A stretch of 10,562 bases of DNA, taken from contig JALLPB010001245.1 of assembly GCA_036939975.1 (NCBI GenBank), positions 1 to 10,562 on the forward strand, read 5' to 3'. The stretch is from Cyclostephanos tholiformis (Eukaryota > Bacillariophyta > Thalassiosirophyceae > Thalassiosirales > Thalassiosiraceae). This document shows positions 8,701 to 10,562 of this stretch, piece by piece. Under the pieces are notes generated by a model. The model was not told where the DNA came from, searched no databases, and saw nothing but the letters and a program-made list of their open reading frames with translations. How positions within the stretch are numbered: the first letter of the stretch is position 1; every line of letters begins with the position of its first letter. The translations under genes and the position numbers were made by a program.

Positions 8701-9700
8701 GGCATTGTTGAGGGACGTACTGCCGATTGTGCCAAAGGAAGCTTGGTGCAATCCGCCTCAGAATTCTTCGGTAGGCTCAACTTTTCGTCCTCCCACATTA
8801 GAGACATCCCAACCGTTGCCAATGCCACAGACTTACCGACCTTTATCACATGCACATACTCCGTCATCAGTGCACATCCCGAAATCAAGCCAACATGCTA
8901 AGCAACCTGAGAGGTGTACGAGTTCGCATTCACACCGAATGCAACAGGCTGCATCTTCTTCTAAAGCTGGCATAGCGGCACAACCGCAATTCAAGGAATC
9001 TTTTATATCAGACATCATAGATGTTGATGACATTCCAATGCCCACCCCCGTATCAGTCTTACTGCGCACGTCCGATGATTATCTCATGTCCTCATCAGAA
9101 TACGAGCAGGTGGAGGAGCCACAGGCAGATACTGTGATGTCGTCATCTAGTGACTTTAGATTTGGAGCGGCAGATGGATTTTCTATGCCTGAGCGAACGG
9201 GTTATTCTTCCTTCGTCAACACTAACGCTGGTCTATACCGTCCTCAGTCTGCGCCACAGCTGGAAGCTTTCGCTCAAGCCACAGACTTTCAAGCCTATCA
9301 TCACATGACAATGATACCCGAAATGGAGGCCGTCATGTCACATCCCGGTGTTTCTCCGGGAAATCATGGCGCAACTGACTTCGCCATACCAGAGGAAATT
9401 AACTCATCATATTCCTACGTTGCCAGCACTGGCCTGCTTGGCAATCGTCATCAATCGGCACCACAATTCGGCACTTTCTTTAGATCCTCCGAACTCCACC
9501 CCGATCCTTTGTTACAAACCGCGCCGGACGTGTCAGTGATGCCAGATATTGCGTACAAAATCCCGGGTGGCGATGATATTATTGGAGAATTTGCGATGCT
9601 TGATGAACTGAATTTCATAAATCCAAAGTCAAACGTGGAGACAGACGATTGGGCAATCGGCGAAGGATTCGATGATGACATTGATGTCGGTGCCTCATAG
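5777..9700 (+). CDS. Large bZIP transcription factor, CREB/ATF-like basic region; two exons
   Basis: Exon 1 (5777-7714) and exon 2 (7913-9700) join in phase 0 to encode 1241 residues. Residues 1-420 are low-complexity, rich in Ser, Pro, Gly and Thr and probably disordered; six Arg at 225-230 could be a nuclear localisation signal. The bZIP starts at about 428 (KRQRRLERNRESARVSRRRR). Asn436 and Arg444 form the N-x7-R signature, and Leu454 and Leu461 start a zipper that is short, with Gly at the next heptad position (468). RRRRKHYLEELE resembles the CREB/ATF RRKKKEY segment. A second, probably helical domain spans about 576-770, across the splice junction (TSTRFILWLSL, then VMWPLVCHEISLSYEQEEKV). 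The C-terminal 470 residues are Ser-rich, contain two QSAPQ motifs (about 1091 and 1160) and end in an acidic tail that could activate transcription. There is no LOV-type flavin motif, so it is not an aureochrome. The targets are unknown. Confidence 0.9.
6899..6969 (+). repeat. Poly-Gly and poly-Thr coding microsatellites before the bZIP domain
   Basis: A G-rich tract at 6899-6928 encodes ten glycines (residues 375-384). Close behind it, nine GAC units at 6943-6969 encode nine threonines (390-398). Both tracts are in frame and sit 25-50 residues before the basic region. Such tracts usually vary in length between alleles, and here they probably form a flexible linker. A smaller CCG tract at about 6531-6550 encodes six prolines. 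Confidence 0.8.
7715..7912 (+). other. bZIP gene intron (198 bp)
   Basis: The donor is CGG|GTGAGT and the acceptor is CTCGAAG|CTT, both in phase 0. A CTAAC at 7891-7895, 18 bases before the acceptor, is a good branch-point candidate, and the tract before it (tatctctctcgttctc) is pyrimidine-rich. Without splicing, the frame stops at 7721-7723. The two other AGs close by (7922-7923 and 7930-7931) would break the frame, so this acceptor is favoured. The intron interrupts the conserved-looking domain downstream of the zipper. Confidence 0.85.
8107..8114. promoter_or_regulatory. Second exact TGACGTCA, inside bZIP exon 2
   Basis: An identical CRE octamer lies within the coding sequence, where it encodes part of V-H-D-V-I. 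Its position in a conserved-looking domain means that it can be explained by the protein alone. It is recorded because it is the only other exact copy I found in the window. Confidence 0.2.
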
Positions 9701-10364
9701 CAAATTCCGGGCTTCGGGTTGTTTCAGGTCGATACATTGGATTAATTTTCAAGTATCGCCAGTAAGCAAGACAAACAATACTTTGTTTCCGCTTGCACTT
9801 TCTTAATCTCCTTCACTGTACGCGCACCTCAGACTTGTTCTTTCGAGGTCAACCATATTCAATCACAAATAGATGACACCCATGACGATGCACCCTTTTG
9901 GATCTTATGCTGTCTTGCATCGCACTCATATCAACACATACTAGTCATAGTAATCGCCGATGACGATATCCTTACTTTCAGCTGAAAAAAATGCCTCATT
10001 GCGAATTCTATCTATTACTGCTACTTGAAGTGTTTTGTATTTTGTCGTAGTCGCCCGATCCGATCGTTTCTGAGAGGCTATATACATGACACAGGACCAT
10101 ATGGTAGTTTAGCATGGTCAACGTTAAAATTATGTACCTTGCGATCGATGACCTTTTCAATGCAGTTTTTAAGTGCGATTCAACGACATTTGAAATAGCG
10201 AGACTAAGTTGCTGATTGGCATGCCCATAGAGCGAAAAGAGAAAGAAAAATAAAGAGTTGTTACATTTGGAAATAGGTGCAACAATTTTGTTTGATGAAC
10301 CTTGTTTTACAATATTCGAGGTTCATTATAATTCCTAAAATGTGGATGGAGATTACACCATTGT
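9701..10364. other. 3' flank of the bZIP gene and intergenic DNA
   Basis: This 664-bp stretch is AT-rich, with stops in all frames and no tRNA or other RNA gene that I can recognise. An AATAAA at 10249-10254 could be a polyadenylation signal for the bZIP transcript, though about 550 bases is a long 3' UTR. The rest holds nothing I can name. Confidence 0.5.
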
Positions 10365-10511
10365 TCAGAATGCATGGCCAAGCGCGACGGCAAGCAAAAT
10401 GAGCGCAGTACTAACGGCCTCGAGGTGCGATGCATCCAACGTTGACGATGAAGTCTGTTCGTTGTTAATGTCCGGCGTCGTTACATTGCCAGTTGTGACA
10501 TCCTCGCTGTC
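10365..10511 (-). CDS. Probable last exon of a secreted or surface protein with a hydrophobic C-terminal tail (partial)
   Basis: On the minus strand, after an in-frame TAG that also reads as a splice acceptor (GATAG|GAC, AG at 10513-10512), 48 codons run to a TGA at 10367-10365. The peptide is rich in Thr, Ser, Asn and Asp (SEDVTTGNVTTPDINNEQ). It ends in a hydrophobic tail without charge (AVSTALILLAVALGHAF). That order of polar Ser/Thr spacer, small residues and terminal hydrophobic stretch is typical of GPI-anchor signals, and a tail membrane anchor is the alternative. The body of the gene would lie beyond the right edge. AGs at 10508-10507 and 10504-10503 are alternative acceptors, so the exon could be a few bases shorter. 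The protein family cannot be named. Plus-strand reading of the same DNA has no ATG start and no comparable pattern. Confidence 0.4.
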   Translation of the reverse strand, partial: DSEDVTTGNVTTPDINNEQTSSSTLDASHLEAVSTALILLAVALGHAF

Positions 10512-10562
10512 CTATCTTCGAATAGAGATCTAGGACTAGACTTTCATTGATGATAAAAAGTG

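Noticed and set aside
5777..9700. Aureochrome (blue-light bZIP with a LOV domain)
   Set aside because: The flavin-binding signature of LOV domains (an NCRFLQ-type motif) is absent on both sides of the bZIP.
10342..10533. Plus-strand 63-codon frame at the right edge
   Set aside because: It opens with GTG rather than ATG and has no family resemblance. The minus-strand reading explains the DNA better.
1..10562. A wholly new defence, mobile or biosynthetic system
   Set aside because: I found no transposase, reverse transcriptase, terminal repeats, CRISPR spacing or enzyme cluster. The content is ordinary nuclear genes; the novelty lies in the regulatory arrangement and the unassigned domains.

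Overview
This window looks like nuclear DNA of a photosynthetic stramenopile, most likely a diatom. The genes are eukaryotic. Two of them carry spliceosomal introns of 82 to 198 bp with GTGAGT, GTAGGC or GTATGT donors and AG acceptors. One protein is a mitochondrial-type 2-oxoglutarate dehydrogenase E1 with an N-terminal presequence, and another is a very long, mostly disordered bZIP factor of a kind diatoms have in large numbers. The diatom assignment is inference; intron style and protein content are read from the sequence. I found no CRISPR array, insertion sequence, rRNA or tRNA.

Layout. (1) 1-353 is AT-rich upstream DNA with four GGTCTA/TAGACC hexamers. (2) 354-1001 (+) is a single-exon gene for a 215-aa coiled-coil protein whose C-terminal domain resembles the kinetochore subunit Spc24. 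(3) 1002-1507 is a convergent intergenic stretch. (4) 5226 down to 1508 (-) is a five-exon gene for the E1 component of the 2-oxoglutarate dehydrogenase complex. Its exons join cleanly into a 1089-residue protein except for one extra G in a G8 run at 4358-4365, which breaks the frame as sequenced. (5) 5227-5776 is a 550-bp divergent promoter region with a perfect CRE palindrome (TGACGTCA) almost exactly at its midpoint. (6) 5777-9700 (+) is a two-exon gene for a 1241-residue bZIP transcription factor with a CREB/ATF-like basic region. (7) 9701-10364 is 3' flank with no gene seen. (8) 10511 down to 10365 (-) is a probable terminal exon of a gene that continues past the right edge; it encodes a Ser/Thr-rich C-terminus ending in a hydrophobic tail of GPI-anchor or membrane-anchor type.

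How they relate. The Spc24-like gene (chromosome segregation) is convergent with the dehydrogenase gene and has no visible functional link to it. The dehydrogenase and bZIP genes share one divergent promoter. Because the bZIP has a CREB/ATF-like basic region and the shared promoter carries the classical CREB/ATF palindrome, autoregulation of the bZIP and co-regulation of the TCA-cycle enzyme make a specific, testable idea. The sequence does not prove it.

G or C runs of 7-11 bases cluster at 4358-7040, around the shared promoter and the 5' halves of both genes. The 3' halves of both genes are visibly less GC-rich.
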